From Streptomyces parvus (GTDB lineage Bacteria > Actinomycetota > Actinomycetes > Streptomycetales > Streptomycetaceae), in NCBI RefSeq assembly GCF_014648875.1, contig NZ_BMRY01000011.1:215523-279522 (forward strand): a stretch of DNA of 64,000 bases. Direction: 5' to 3'. The notes beneath the pieces were generated by a model that was not told where the DNA came from, did no database searches, and worked only from the letters and a program-made list of their open reading frames with translations. The stretch's first letter is position 1. Every line of letters begins with the position of its first letter. Below are positions 1 to 8,678 of the stretch, piece by piece. Position numbers and translations under genes: made by a program.

Positions 1-248
1 GCTGCGGGGACGGCCGCGTACAGCAGCCCGGCGCCCTCCTCGGTGGTCAGGTCGCAGGCCACGGTGGCCACGGACGCGTCCGGCACCGTGGCACGCACCG
101 ACCGCGCCGCCTCGTCCAGCCGTCCCTGGGTCCGCCCGGTCAGGACGACCCCGGCGCCCGCCCCGGCCAGCCCGGTGGCGATGGCGAGGCCGATGCCCTG
201 CGAGGAGCCGGTCACCACCGCGTTCCTGCCCGTCAGATCGATACGCAC
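1..248 (-). CDS. Short-chain dehydrogenase/reductase, N-terminal part (runs off the window)
   Basis: Only the first 82 or so residues are present. The reading frame starts at a GTG (complement of 246-248) and shows the Rossmann nucleotide-binding motif TGSSQGIG near residues 13-20, then GRTQGRLDEA and ACDLT, the usual beta-alpha-beta order of NAD(P)-dependent SDR enzymes. Substrate cannot be told because the catalytic Y-x-x-x-K lies outside the window. It is divergent from the ABC exporter at 439 and shares its upstream region, so the two may answer to one regulator. Confidence 0.85.
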   Translation of the reverse strand, partial: MRIDLTGRNAVVTGSSQGIGLAIATGLAGAGAGVVLTGRTQGRLDEAARSVRATVPDASVATVACDLTTEEGAGLLYAAVPA

Positions 249-324
249 GCCGCTTCTCCCTCATCCGCTCGTCCAGGCCGTCAACGCCAGGCTCGCACCC
301 CCGCTCCCGGCACGCCCACCGGTC

Positions 325-355
325 TTGACATCAAGCAAACTTCAGGTTTTAGCGT
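325..355 (+). promoter_or_regulatory. SoxR/MerR-type promoter with SoxR-box-like palindrome
   Basis: A TTGACA -35 at 325-330 lies 19 bp before a TAGCGT -10 at 350-355. The spacer carries CATCAAGCAAACTTCAGG (329-346), which matches the E. coli soxS SoxR box (CCTCAAGTTAACTTGAGG) at 12 of the 14 outer positions with identical spacing. A 19-bp spacer containing the operator is characteristic of promoters activated by the MerR/SoxR family. No MerR-family gene lies in this window. Confidence 0.6.
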
Positions 356-438
356 TCTCAGTGAACCCGGGGCCGCACGGCCGACGGGGTCCGCAGGCCG
401 TCGGGCGATCCGGGGGCCATCGATTTCGGAGCGCCCCC

Positions 439-2337
439 ATGGACATGGAAGTCACGGCGTGGCATTCGCTGCACAGCGCGATGAACGCCCAGGAGGACCG
501 CCGGCCCTTCTCCCGGGCGTCCTTGCGCCGCATCATGCTCTTCGCCCGGCCCCACCGACGGCGGATCTACCGCTTCCTGCTGCTCAGCGTCCTGACCGCG
601 CTGCTCGCGGTGGCCACTCCGCTGCTGGCCGGGAAGGTCGTCGACGCGATCGTGAACGGTGAGGACACCGGCACGGTCACCCGGCTCGCCCTGCTCATCG
701 CGCTCATCGCCGTCGTCGAGGCGAGTCTCGGTCTGCTCACCCGCTGGCTGTCGGCGACGCTGGGCGAGGGCCTGATCCTGGACCTGCGCACCGCCGTCTT
801 CGACCATGTGCAGAAGATGCCGGTGGCCTTCTTCACCCGGACCCGGACCGGCGCCCTGGTCAGCCGGCTCAACAACGACGTGATCGGCGCGCAGCGGGCC
901 TTCAGCAACACGCTCTCCGGCGTCGTCTCCAACCTCGTCACGCTGCTGCTGACGCTCGCGGTGATGCTCACGATCTCCTGGCAGATCACCCTGCTCTCAC
1001 TGGTGCTGCTCCCGGTGTTCGTCGTACCGGCCCGCCGGATGGGGGCCCGGATGGCGGGACTCCAGCGGGAGGCGGCCGACCACAACGCCGCGATGGGCAC
1101 CCAGATGACCGAGCGGTTCTCCGCCCCCGGTGCGACGCTCGTCAAGCTCTTCGGCCGGCCCTCGGACGAGTCGGCCGAGTTCGCCGCCCGCGCCGACCGG
1201 GTGCGTGACATCGGTGTCCGTACGGCGATGGCCCAGTCGGCGTTCATCACCGCCCTCACCCTGGTCTCCGCCCTGGCGCTGGCCCTGGTCTACGGGCTCG
1301 GCGGCTTCTACGCCCTGCGCGGCAGCCTGGACCCGGGCGCCGTGGTCGCGCTGGCGCTGCTGCTGACCCGGCTGTACGCGCCGCTCACGGCCCTCGCGGG
1401 GGCCCGGGTCGAGGTGATGAGCGCGCTCGTCAGCTTCGAGCGGGTCTTCGAGATCCTGGACCTGAAGCCGCTGATCGAGCAGAAGCCGGACGCCCGCCGG
1501 GTGCCCGAAGGGCCGGTCTCCGTGGAGTTCGACGAGGTGTCCTTCGGCTACCCCACCGCCGAGAAGGTCTCCCTGGCCTCGCTGGAGGAGGTCGCCACCC
1601 TCGACGACCGGGGCGGGCAACCGGTCCTGCACCAGGTGTCCTTCCGGGCCGAACCGGGCCAGACGATCGCCCTGGTGGGCTCCTCGGGCGCGGGCAAGTC
1701 GACGATCGCGCAGTTGCTGCCCCGGCTGTACGACGCGGACGCCGGTTCCGTACGGCTGAACGGTGTCGACGTACGCGATCTGAGCGCCGACTCGATCCGG
1801 GACACCCTCGGCATGGTCACCCAGGACGGACACCTCTTCCACGAGTCGGTGCGCGCCAACCTGCTGATCGCCCGGCCCGACGCCGCCGAGGACGAGATCT
1901 GGGACGCGCTGCGCCGCTCCCGGCTCGACGGCCTGATCGCCTCGCTGCCCGACGGGCTCGACACGGTGGTCGGCGAGCGCGGCTACCGGCTCTCCGGCGG
2001 GGAGCGCCAGCGGCTCACCATCGCCCGGCTGCTGCTGGCCCGTCAGCGGGTCGTGATCCTCGACGAGGCGACCGCGCACCTCGACTCCACCTCGGAGGCG
2101 GCCGTGCAGGAGGCGCTGGCCGAGGCGCTGTCGGGCCGGACCGCCCTGGTGATCGCCCACCGCCTCTCGACCGTACGGGCGGCCGACCGGATCCTGGTGC
2201 TGGAGGCGGGCCGGGTCGTCGAGAGCGGCACGCACACGGAACTGCTGGCGGCCGGCGGACGGTACGAGGAGCTGTACCGCACCCAGTTCGAGCGACCGTC
2301 CTCGGACGGGGAACGGCCGGTCCAGCCGGTCGGCTGA
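439..2337 (+). CDS. ABC transporter, fused membrane and ATPase domains (exporter type)
   Basis: This 632-residue half-transporter has about six membrane helices (residues ~40-330, starting at RIYRFLLLSVLTALLAVATP) followed by a nucleotide-binding domain. The domain shows Walker A GSSGAGKST near residue 414, signature LSGGERQRL near 518, Walker B VVILDEAT and the H-loop histidine in IAHRLST. It would work as a dimer that expels a hydrophobic compound or drug using ATP. The ATG at 439 is chosen because it lies downstream of the promoter at 325-355; a longer in-frame start at 43 would sit inside the divergent SDR gene. The SoxR-like box suggests induction by redox-active compounds. Substrate unknown. 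Confidence 0.9.
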   Translation: MDMEVTAWHSLHSAMNAQEDRRPFSRASLRRIMLFARPHRRRIYRFLLLSVLTALLAVATPLLAGKVVDAIVNGEDTGTVTRLALLIALIAVVEASLGLLTRWLSATLGEGLILDLRTAVFDHVQKMPVAFFTRTRTGALVSRLNNDVIGAQRAFSNTLSGVVSNLVTLLLTLAVMLTISWQITLLSLVLLPVFVVPARRMGARMAGLQREAADHNAAMGTQMTERFSAPGATLVKLFGRPSDESAEFAARADRVRDIGVRTAMAQSAFITALTLVSALALALVYGLGGFYALRGSLDPGAVVALALLLTRLYAPLTALAGARVEVMSALVSFERVFEILDLKPLIEQKPDARRVPEGPVSVEFDEVSFGYPTAEKVSLASLEEVATLDDRGGQPVLHQVSFRAEPGQTIALVGSSGAGKSTIAQLLPRLYDADAGSVRLNGVDVRDLSADSIRDTLGMVTQDGHLFHESVRANLLIARPDAAEDEIWDALRRSRLDGLIASLPDGLDTVVGERGYRLSGGERQRLTIARLLLARQRVVILDEATAHLDSTSEAAVQEALAEALSGRTALVIAHRLSTVRAADRILVLEAGRVVESGTHTELLAAGGRYEELYRTQFERPSSDGERPVQPVG

Positions 2338-2407
2338 CCCGGCGCCCCGGGCCCGGATCCACGCCCGCACCCGCTCCCGTACGCACGCACGTGCGAGCAC
2401 CCGTACC

Positions 2408-2445
2408 GACGCCGTCCGGCCGGACCTCTCCGGCCGGGCGGCGTC
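2408..2445. terminator. Bidirectional terminator hairpin between convergent genes
   Basis: A 16-bp stem with one mismatch (GACGCCG-T-CCGGCCGG pairing with CCGGCCGG-G-CGGCGTC) closes a 6-base loop between the ABC exporter and the convergent small membrane gene. It runs into the stop codon of the latter. No T tract is present, as is usual in Streptomyces. Confidence 0.6.
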
Positions 2446-2710
2446 AGCGCGTTCCGATGCGGGCGAAGGAGGGGCGCTCGGCGGTCCGCAGCCGACGCAG
2501 GGCGTGACCGCCGCACCGGCGCCACTCCTTCGGCGAGACCCGCGGGCGGTGCCCGTTGGTGACGAGCGCGTTCACCGAGGTCATCGGGTCCGCCGCCATG
2601 GTCTTGGCCAGCAGCACGCCGACCACCAGCGGGAGCAGCGTGACGGCCAGGGCGGACCCTGCGGTGGTGACGTGCTCGATACGGGGGCGGCGCGGCGCTT
2701 CGGTGGTCAT
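2444..2710 (-). CDS. Small single-pass membrane protein, unknown function
   Basis: An 88-residue product starting at MTTEAPRRPRIEHV. One hydrophobic segment, residues ~15-35 (AGSALAVTLLPLVVGVLLAKT), is followed by a basic tail rich in arginine. I do not recognise a family. It could begin 12 codons earlier, but the internal ATG at 2710 gives a more usual short cytoplasmic N-terminus. It converges on the ABC exporter and is divergent from the methyltransferase at 2863. Codon use is normal for the region, so it is probably a real gene, but conservation was not tested. Confidence 0.5.
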   Translation of the reverse strand: MTTEAPRRPRIEHVTTAGSALAVTLLPLVVGVLLAKTMAADPMTSVNALVTNGHRPRVSPKEWRRCGGHALRRLRTAERPSFARIGTR

Positions 2711-2862
2711 ACGGCCATCGAACAGCGGCCGGGCGGCCCGGAACATCGGAGAACGTACTCAGGAGTGCGGGACCGGCATACTCAGGCGCTCGCCGGGGGA
2801 CGCTCACAGCGGCCGGGCACATGGTTCCCGGCCGGCCGCCGGACCACGGAAGGACCGCCTCG

Positions 2863-3516
2863 ATGGGTGACAGCCAGGGACGTGCTGCCGAGGGTCACGG
2901 AAGTCCGGCCGCGGCCGTGTTCGACGCGCTGGGCGCGGAGTACGAACAGGCCTTCGCCGCTTCGGCCGCCCACCGGGAGTCGCTGGAGCGGCTGCTGGCC
3001 GGCCTCGCCCCGGGCAGCCGGGTGCTGGACGTGGGCAGCGGGACGGGCCGGCCGACGGCACAGACCCTGGCGGACGCGGGGCACCGGGTGCTGGGCGTCG
3101 ATGTGTCGCCGGTGATGACCGCACTGGCGGCCCGGCAGGTTCCGGGGGCCGAGTTCCGGTGCGCGGACATCCGTGATTTCCCTCTGGCGGAGGGCGAGTT
3201 CGACGCCGTCTGCGTGTACTTCTCCCTGTTGCAACTGGAGCGCGGCGAGCAGACCGAACTGCTGGAGCGGCTCGTGCGGTCCCTGCGGGCCGGCGGGCTG
3301 CTGGCCGCCGCGACGGTGCCGGTGGACGTCGCGGGGGTCGACGCGGTGTTCATGGGGCAGCCGGTCCGGGTCTCCAGCTTCGGCGCCGAGGAGTTCACCG
3401 CCCTGGTAGCACGGGCGGGGGTCGCCGTGGAGTGGACGCACAGCGCGCTGTTCACCCCGGACCACCCGGCGGGCGAACCCGAGCCGCACTTCTTCGCGCA
3501 CGGCCGGCGCATCTGA
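2863..3516 (+). CDS. SAM-dependent methyltransferase, class I
   Basis: A 217-residue protein with the class I SAM-binding motif I VLDVGSGTGRPT near residues 57-68, then motif II GVDVSPVMTALA and motif III FDAVCVYFSLLQL. This resembles UbiE/Methyltransf_25-type small-molecule methyltransferases. The ATG at 2863 is preferred over the ATG 42 bp upstream because the purine-rich GGAAGGA lies about ten bases before it. It stands alone, divergent from the small membrane gene. The substrate cannot be inferred from context. Confidence 0.85.
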   Translation: MGDSQGRAAEGHGSPAAAVFDALGAEYEQAFAASAAHRESLERLLAGLAPGSRVLDVGSGTGRPTAQTLADAGHRVLGVDVSPVMTALAARQVPGAEFRCADIRDFPLAEGEFDAVCVYFSLLQLERGEQTELLERLVRSLRAGGLLAAATVPVDVAGVDAVFMGQPVRVSSFGAEEFTALVARAGVAVEWTHSALFTPDHPAGEPEPHFFAHGRRI

Positions 3517-3843
3517 CGACGCAGGCCCACCTCTCGAAACTCTTCACACGCTCCACCCATTGGCTATCACAAAGAACAAGCCGAATGAATGACTTGAGTG
3601 GCGCATTTACGTTCCTTCACGAGAAGGTAATGCGATAGCAAAGTTCTGTTCTATATGCTCAGCTGTAGTCGTATCCGTGCGGAGCGGCCGGAGCGGGCCT
3701 CACGACGGCTACCGTCCGGCAAACCCCAAGGTGAGGATCCCTTCATCTATTCCGAACACGTATACGGACACAACTAACGCATTCGTCAATATGACCCGAC
3801 CACACCGCTCCCCGGCACCGCCGGATGCAGGAGGCAGGCCACC
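3517..3843. other. Intergenic region upstream of carbonic anhydrase, unusually AT-rich
   Basis: These 327 bases contain no credible gene. The stretch 3540-3670 is clearly less GC-rich than its surroundings and holds a possible -10 (TATGCT, 3654-3659) without a convincing -35. Near 3751-3768 there is a short inverted repeat TCCG...CGGA around CGTATACG. The region probably carries the promoter and any regulator site for the carbonic anhydrase-SulP pair. Confidence 0.5.
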
Positions 3844-4440
3844 ATGCAGTCCCTCGTAGAACACGCCCGGACATTCACCGAGCACGTCGCCGCGAACGCA
3901 AAGGACTTTGAACGTCTCGCGGACGGCCAGACCCCCGAAGCACTCTTCGTCACGTGCTCGGACTCGCGTGTCGTCCCCTCGCTGATCACCGGCGCCCGCC
4001 CGGGTCAGCTCTTCGAACTCCGTACCGCGGGCAACATCGTTCCGCCCTATCCGGGCCAGGACCGGCCCACCGGCGAGGCCGCCACCATCGAGTACGCGCT
4101 GTGCGTGCTCCAGGTGCGCGACATCATCGTCTGCGGGCACTCCCACTGCGGCGCGGTGGGCGCGATCCTCCGCGGCGACGACCTCTCCGCCATGCCCGCC
4201 GTGCGCCACTGGCTGGAGCGCTCGACGGACGGCCGCACACCCCCCGACGACCCCGGAGACCTCCCCGGTGCCGTCCAGGCGCACGCCCTCACCCAGCTCG
4301 ACACCCTGCGGGGCTATCCCGCGGTGCGCGAGCGGCTCGCCGAGGGCTCCCTCGGCCTGCACGCCTGGTACTACGAAGTGCACACCGGCTCCGTCAGCGT
4401 CCACCGACCCGAGCGCGGCACCGAGTTCGCCCGCCTTTGA
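3844..4440 (+). CDS. Beta-carbonic anhydrase (copy 1)
   Basis: This 198-residue enzyme interconverts CO2 and bicarbonate in the cytoplasm. The beta-class zinc ligands are visible as Cys38, His99 and Cys102 (CSDSR at 38-42 and CGHSHCG at 97-103), with the Asp40-Arg42 dyad beside them. RTAGNIVPPY is the conserved strand between the ligands. Seventy-two bases separate it from a SulP transporter on the same strand, so supply or removal of bicarbonate by the partner is the likely joint role. A close paralogue lies at 24541-25140, also beside a SulP gene. Confidence 0.95.
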   Translation: MQSLVEHARTFTEHVAANAKDFERLADGQTPEALFVTCSDSRVVPSLITGARPGQLFELRTAGNIVPPYPGQDRPTGEAATIEYALCVLQVRDIIVCGHSHCGAVGAILRGDDLSAMPAVRHWLERSTDGRTPPDDPGDLPGAVQAHALTQLDTLRGYPAVRERLAEGSLGLHAWYYEVHTGSVSVHRPERGTEFARL

Positions 4441-4512
4441 CGGCTCTCCCTCCCCCCACGTCCCCGCGCTCGGCCCCGGCCGGGCGCGACCGTACCCACA
4501 AGGGAAGCCATC

Positions 4513-5982
4513 GTGATTTCCGCGAAGGAACTCAAGAACCCCCACGTCGTACGACGTGACCTGCTGGCGTCACTCGTCGTCTTCCTGGTCGCACTGCCGC
4601 TGTGCGTCGGCGTCGCCGTCGCCTCCGGGGTACCGGCCGAACTGGGCCTGGTCACCGGCATCGTCGGCGGACTCGTCGTCGGCCTCCTGCCCGGGAGCAG
4701 ACTCCAGGTCAGCGGCCCCGCCGCCGGACTCACCGTCCTCGTCTTCGAAGCCGTGAAGGAATTCGGTCTGAGCACGCTCGGCCCGATCGTGCTCGCGGCC
4801 GGACTGCTCCAGGTCGTGCTGGGCCTGGCGCGCTTCGGACGCTGGTTCCGCGCCATCTCCGTCTCCGTGGTGCAGGGCATGCTCGCCGGCATCGGCCTGA
4901 TCATCGTGCTGGGCCAGGTGTACGCCCTGGCCGACCTCGAACAGCCGGGCAGCGGTCTCGCCAAGCTGGCCGGGCTCCCCGGTCTCGCCGTCGACATCGT
5001 CACGAACCAGGAGGCCCTGACCGCCTTCGGCCTCGGCGCGGGAACCATCGCGGTGCTGCTGCTGTGGCCGAAGCTCCCGGCCCGGGCCCGGATCGTCCCG
5101 GCGCCCCTCGCAGCGGTCGCCCTGGCCACCGCCGTCGCCTCACTGGCCGGACTGCGGCCCGCCGTGGCCGATGTCAACGGGCTGCTGAACGCCATCGATC
5201 TGCCCGGCGGCGCGGAGTTCTCCCGGCTCGCCGATGTGGCGGTCATCGGCACCGTCCTGGCCTTCGCCCTCATCGCCTCGGCGGAGAGCCTGTTCAGCGC
5301 GGCGGCCATCGACCGGATGCACGACGGCCCCCGTACCGACTACGACAAGGAGCTGGTGGCCCAGGGCGTCGGCAACACCATCTGCGGCGCGCTCGGCGCC
5401 CTGCCGATGACCGCGGTCATCGTCCGCAGCGCCGCCAACGTCCAGGCCGGGGCGACCACCGCGCTCTCCCGGGTCGCCCACGGTCTGTGGCTGCTGCTCT
5501 TCGCCGCGCTCCTGCCCGCCGCCGTCGGGATCATCCCGCTGGCCGCGCTCGCCGGAGTCCTCGTGCACGCCGGGTGCAAGCTGGTGCCCGCCAAGGAGTT
5601 CGGCCCGCTCTGGCGCGAACACCGCGGGGAGGCCGTCCTGCTGGCGATCACCGCGATCGCCATCGTGGTGACCAACCTCTTCGAGGGGGTCGTGCTCGGT
5701 CTGCTGCTGGCGGTGGTCAAGTCGGCCTGGGAGACCTCGCACGTCCAGCTCACCACCCATGAGCTCACCGGCGGCCGGGTCGTGGTGACCCTCACGGGGA
5801 ACGCCACCTTCCTCCGGCTGCCCCGCATCCTGGAGCAGTTGGAGAAGCTCCCGCAGGACCAGCCCATAGAGCTGGACCTCACCGGACTGCGCCACCTCGA
5901 CCACGCCTGCCGGGTCGCCCTGGAGAACTGGGCGCGCCGGCACAACAACGCGGAGATCGAACCGGTGACGATCCGCCAGTAG
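4513..5982 (+). CDS. SulP family anion transporter with STAS domain (copy 1)
   Basis: A 489-residue transporter with 10-12 hydrophobic segments from residue ~12 to ~410 and a shortened C-terminal STAS domain (residues ~415-485, with LDLTGLRHLDHACRVAL). The SulP hallmark region around SAESLFSAAAIDRMHDG is intact. Family members carry sulfate, bicarbonate or dicarboxylates. The adjacent carbonic anhydrase makes bicarbonate the best guess, as in CA-SulP pairs and fusions known elsewhere. The GTG start (4513) follows AGGGAAG by eight bases. The paralogue at 22926-24461 shares long blocks such as ALPMTAVIVRSAANVQAGA. Confidence 0.9.
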   Translation: MISAKELKNPHVVRRDLLASLVVFLVALPLCVGVAVASGVPAELGLVTGIVGGLVVGLLPGSRLQVSGPAAGLTVLVFEAVKEFGLSTLGPIVLAAGLLQVVLGLARFGRWFRAISVSVVQGMLAGIGLIIVLGQVYALADLEQPGSGLAKLAGLPGLAVDIVTNQEALTAFGLGAGTIAVLLLWPKLPARARIVPAPLAAVALATAVASLAGLRPAVADVNGLLNAIDLPGGAEFSRLADVAVIGTVLAFALIASAESLFSAAAIDRMHDGPRTDYDKELVAQGVGNTICGALGALPMTAVIVRSAANVQAGATTALSRVAHGLWLLLFAALLPAAVGIIPLAALAGVLVHAGCKLVPAKEFGPLWREHRGEAVLLAITAIAIVVTNLFEGVVLGLLLAVVKSAWETSHVQLTTHELTGGRVVVTLTGNATFLRLPRILEQLEKLPQDQPIELDLTGLRHLDHACRVALENWARRHNNAEIEPVTIRQ

Positions 5983-5987
5983 TTCCC

Positions 5988-6031
5988 CTTCCGGGGCCTC
6001 TCGTTCGGGTCCGAGCGAAAGGCCCCGGAAG
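5988..6031 (+). terminator. Terminator of the carbonic anhydrase-SulP operon
   Basis: A perfect 12-bp stem (CTTCCGGGGCCT with AGGCCCCGGAAG) begins five bases after the SulP stop codon, with a 20-base loop that can partly pair further. It separates this operon from the chitinase promoter. Confidence 0.8.
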
Positions 6032-6063
6032 AGCTTCGGCCCCTACTCAAGGCCCACCTTTCC

Positions 6064-6106
6064 TTGGTCCAGACCTCTTGACGATTGGTCTAGGCCTTCC
6101 TAGGGT
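6064..6106 (+). promoter_or_regulatory. Chitinase promoter with two DasR-like direct repeats
   Basis: Two 13-bp direct repeats, TTGGTCCAGACCT (6064-6076) and TTGGTCTAGGCCT (6085-6097), are imperfect copies of the DasR responsive element TGGTCTAGACCA. They flank and overlap a -35 TTGACG (6078-6083) that is 17 bp from a -10 TAGGGT (6101-6106). This is the classic layout of Streptomyces chitinase promoters, where such repeats mediate chitin/GlcNAc induction and glucose repression. Binding by DasR itself is inferred. Confidence 0.85.
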
Positions 6107-6209
6107 CGCGGCAACACTGCGCGGCCGCGGACAGGACCATGTGCTCATGGCCCCGCAGGGTTGACGGGCCAGGGATTCCCCTGCCTTCTGAGCCACTCAT
6201 GGAGCAGCC

Positions 6210-8075
6210 TTGAGTACAGAAATACGATGGCGCCGTACCAGATCCCCGCAGAGCGCCTCCCCCCGCAAGCGGTCCAAGGCCGTCGCGGGAGCTACTGCAC
6301 TTCTCGTGCCACTGGCCGCCATGGTGGGCCTCGCGTCCCCGGCGGAGGCTGCCGCCTCGGCCACCGCCGTATACACCAAGGCCTCCGACTGGGGTAGCGG
6401 CTTCGAGGGCAAGTGGACGGTGAAGAACACCGGCACCACCACGCTCAGCACCTGGACCGTCGAGTGGGACTTCCCGGCGAACACCAAGGTCACCTCCGCC
6501 TGGGACGCCACCGTCACCAACTCCGCGAACCACTGGACCGCCAAGAACCTCGGCTGGAACGGCACCCTGGCCCCCGGCGCATCCGTCTCCTTCGGCTTCA
6601 ACGGTTCCGGCTCCGGCGCGCCCTCCGGCTGCAAGCTCAACGGCAACCCCTGCGACGGCGGCTCCACCAACCCCGGTGACAACGCTCCCTCCGCTCCGGG
6701 CAAGCCCACCGCGAGCGACATCACCAACTCTTCGGTGAAGCTGTCCTGGGCGGCCGCGACGGACGACAAGGGCGTCAAGAACTACGACGTCAAGCGCAAC
6801 GGTTCCACGGTCGCAACGGTCACCGGTACCACGTACACCGACACCGACCTGAGCGCGGGCACGGACTACAGCTACGCCGTGGTGGCTCGCGACACCGCCG
6901 ACCAGACCAGCCCGGCCTCCGCCTCCACCTCCGTACGCACCACCGGCGGCGGTGGCGGCGAGAACCCCGGTGGCAACGGGAAGATCAACCTGGGCTACTT
7001 CACCAACTGGGGTTCCTACACGGCGAAGAACCTCGTCACCTCAGGCTCCGCCGACAAGATCACGCACATCAACTACGCGTTCGGCAACGTGCAGAACGGC
7101 AAGTGCACCATCGGCGACGCGTACGAGGACTACGAGAAGTCCTACACCGCCGCCCAGTCGGTCGACGGCAAGGCCGACGCGTGGGACCAGCCGCTGAGGG
7201 GCCACTTCAACCAGCTGCGCAAGCTGAAGGCTCAGTACCCGCACATCAAGATCCTCTGGTCCTTCGGCGGCTGGACCTGGTCCGGCGGCTTCGGCCAGGC
7301 CGTCCAGAACCCGACCGCGTTCGCCCAGTCCTGCTACGACCTGGTCGAGGACCCCCGCTGGGCCGATGTCTTCGACGGCATCGACCTGGACTGGGAGTAC
7401 CCCAACGCCTGCGGTCTGACCTGTGACACCAGCGGCCCGGCGGCGTTCAAGAACATGATGCAGGCCATGCGGGCCGCGTTCGGCCCGAACAACCTGCTCA
7501 CCGCTGCCATCACCGCGGACGGCTCCAACGGGGGCAAGCTCGACGCCGCCGACTACGGGGGCGCCGCCCAGTACATCAACTGGTACGACGTGATGACGTA
7601 CGACTACTTCGGCTCCTGGGCAGCGCAGGGCCCGACGGCCCCGCACTCCCCTCTGACCTCGTACCCCGGCATCCCGACACAGGGCTTCAACTCGGCGGAC
7701 GCCATCGCCAAGCTGAAGGCCAAGGGCGTCCCGGCTTCCAAGCTGCTCCTCGGCATCGGTTTCTACGGCCGTGGCTGGACCGGTGTGACGCAGTCGGCTC
7801 CGGGTGGTACCGCCACGGGCCCAGCCGCCGGAATCGAGCCCGGCAACCAGTACTACAAGGTCCTCAAGACGACGTGCCCGGCCACGGGCACGGTCGGGGG
7901 CACGGCATACGCCCACTGCGGGAACGACTGGTGGAGCTACGACACCCCGGCGACCGTCGGTACCAAGATGGCGTGGGCCAAGAGCCAGGGCCTGGGTGGC
8001 GCGTTCTTCTGGGAGTTCAACGGAGACACGGCCAACGGCGAACTCGTGACGGCCATCAACAGCGGCCTCAAGTAG
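6210..8075 (+). CDS. chiC: Secreted chitinase: CBM2, fibronectin III and GH18 domains
   Basis: A 621-residue endochitinase. The N-terminal signal peptide ends near residue 47 (ASPAEA). A family 2 carbohydrate-binding module follows (~50-150, with conserved Trp and a C-x-x-x-x-x-x-C pair), then a FnIII domain (~162-245), a Gly-rich linker, and a GH18 catalytic domain (~258-620). The catalytic motif DGIDLDWE lies at residues 389-396, Glu396 being the acid/base. The order matches S. lividans ChiC and S. plicatus chitinase 63. The TTG start is supported by GGAG six bases upstream and the lack of any nearby ATG/GTG. It stands alone between two terminators. Confidence 0.93.
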   Translation: MSTEIRWRRTRSPQSASPRKRSKAVAGATALLVPLAAMVGLASPAEAAASATAVYTKASDWGSGFEGKWTVKNTGTTTLSTWTVEWDFPANTKVTSAWDATVTNSANHWTAKNLGWNGTLAPGASVSFGFNGSGSGAPSGCKLNGNPCDGGSTNPGDNAPSAPGKPTASDITNSSVKLSWAAATDDKGVKNYDVKRNGSTVATVTGTTYTDTDLSAGTDYSYAVVARDTADQTSPASASTSVRTTGGGGGENPGGNGKINLGYFTNWGSYTAKNLVTSGSADKITHINYAFGNVQNGKCTIGDAYEDYEKSYTAAQSVDGKADAWDQPLRGHFNQLRKLKAQYPHIKILWSFGGWTWSGGFGQAVQNPTAFAQSCYDLVEDPRWADVFDGIDLDWEYPNACGLTCDTSGPAAFKNMMQAMRAAFGPNNLLTAAITADGSNGGKLDAADYGGAAQYINWYDVMTYDYFGSWAAQGPTAPHSPLTSYPGIPTQGFNSADAIAKLKAKGVPASKLLLGIGFYGRGWTGVTQSAPGGTATGPAAGIEPGNQYYKVLKTTCPATGTVGGTAYAHCGNDWWSYDTPATVGTKMAWAKSQGLGGAFFWEFNGDTANGELVTAINSGLK

Positions 8076-8092
8076 TCCCCAGTACGGTCTTT

Positions 8093-8127
8093 GGGCCCGC
8101 CCGCTCCGAACAGGAGCGGGCGGGCCC
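8093..8127. terminator. Strong terminator between chitinase and DUF2267 gene
   Basis: A perfect 15-bp GC stem (GGGCCCGCCCGCTCC with its complement) encloses a 5-base loop, GAACA. It sits 17 bases after the chitinase stop and 11 bases before the convergent gene's stop, so it can serve both directions. Confidence 0.85.
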
Positions 8128-8138
8128 GTACGGTCGGA

Positions 8139-8576
8139 TCAGGCCGCCTGGGCGAGGAGTTCCGCGCGGCCGAAAAGGAGTGCGTAACCGGGCGGCAGGC
8201 AGCTGACGACCTCGGCGACGAGGTCGTCGCCGACCAGCGCGGCGATCTGGCTGAGGACCACACCCGCGTCCCACCGAGCGGTCGCGGGGGTGCCCCCGGT
8301 GCGCTCGGCGAGCTCGGCGACGAAGGCGGCACCGGCGAGCTGCTTCACGGCAGGGACCTCCGCGGTGAACACCCGGGCGGCTTCCTCGGGCAGGGCGGCG
8401 GCGAGTGCGACGCGTTCGTCACCGGTGATCTGGCGGCCGAGCGCGCCCAACACGGCACGCAGGCTCTCCTCGGCGCGTTCGCGTGTGGGGTAGGCGCCCT
8501 CGTACCGGATCTTCTCCAACAGCAGGCCATAGGTCGTGTCCATCGGTGCGCCGGCGTTCCGAGGCTCGTGGATCAT
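8139..8576 (-). CDS. DUF2267 domain protein (copy 2)
   Basis: A 145-residue, Ala/Glu-rich helical protein. Residues ~15-80 match the DUF2267 pattern: a repeated YGLLLEKIR...ERAEESLRAVLGALGRQITGDERVALAAALPEE unit ending in a second half with DLVAEVVSCLPPGYALLFG. DUF2267 proteins often lie beside small heat-shock proteins in actinobacteria but have no proven biochemical role. An internal start (MDTTYGLLL, 8543) is equally possible. It is a paralogue of the gene at 8679-9077; the shared ending LPPGY-x-x-LFG makes duplication evident. Confidence 0.75.
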   Translation of the reverse strand: MIHEPRNAGAPMDTTYGLLLEKIRYEGAYPTRERAEESLRAVLGALGRQITGDERVALAAALPEEAARVFTAEVPAVKQLAGAAFVAELAERTGGTPATARWDAGVVLSQIAALVGDDLVAEVVSCLPPGYALLFGRAELLAQAA

Positions 8577-8617
8577 CGTGGCAGCAGCCCTTCTCGTCCG
8601 TACTACTCATGTCGATG

Positions 8618-8667
8618 CGCTGTCCGCCCCCGCGGCTCGTCGTCGAGCGGCGCGGGGGCGGACAGCG
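8618..8667 (-). terminator. Terminator between the two DUF2267 genes
   Basis: A perfect 17-bp stem, 8618-8634 with 8651-8667, encloses a 16-base loop. It lies 12 bases after the stop of the upstream DUF2267 gene on the minus strand, so the two paralogues are probably not one simple operon. Confidence 0.75.
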
Positions 8668-8678
8668 GTGGATCAAGG

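Noticed and set aside
3840..5990. Carbonic anhydrase-SulP pair as part of a carboxysome or carbon-fixation cluster
   Set aside because: No Rubisco, shell or Calvin-cycle gene is present in the window.
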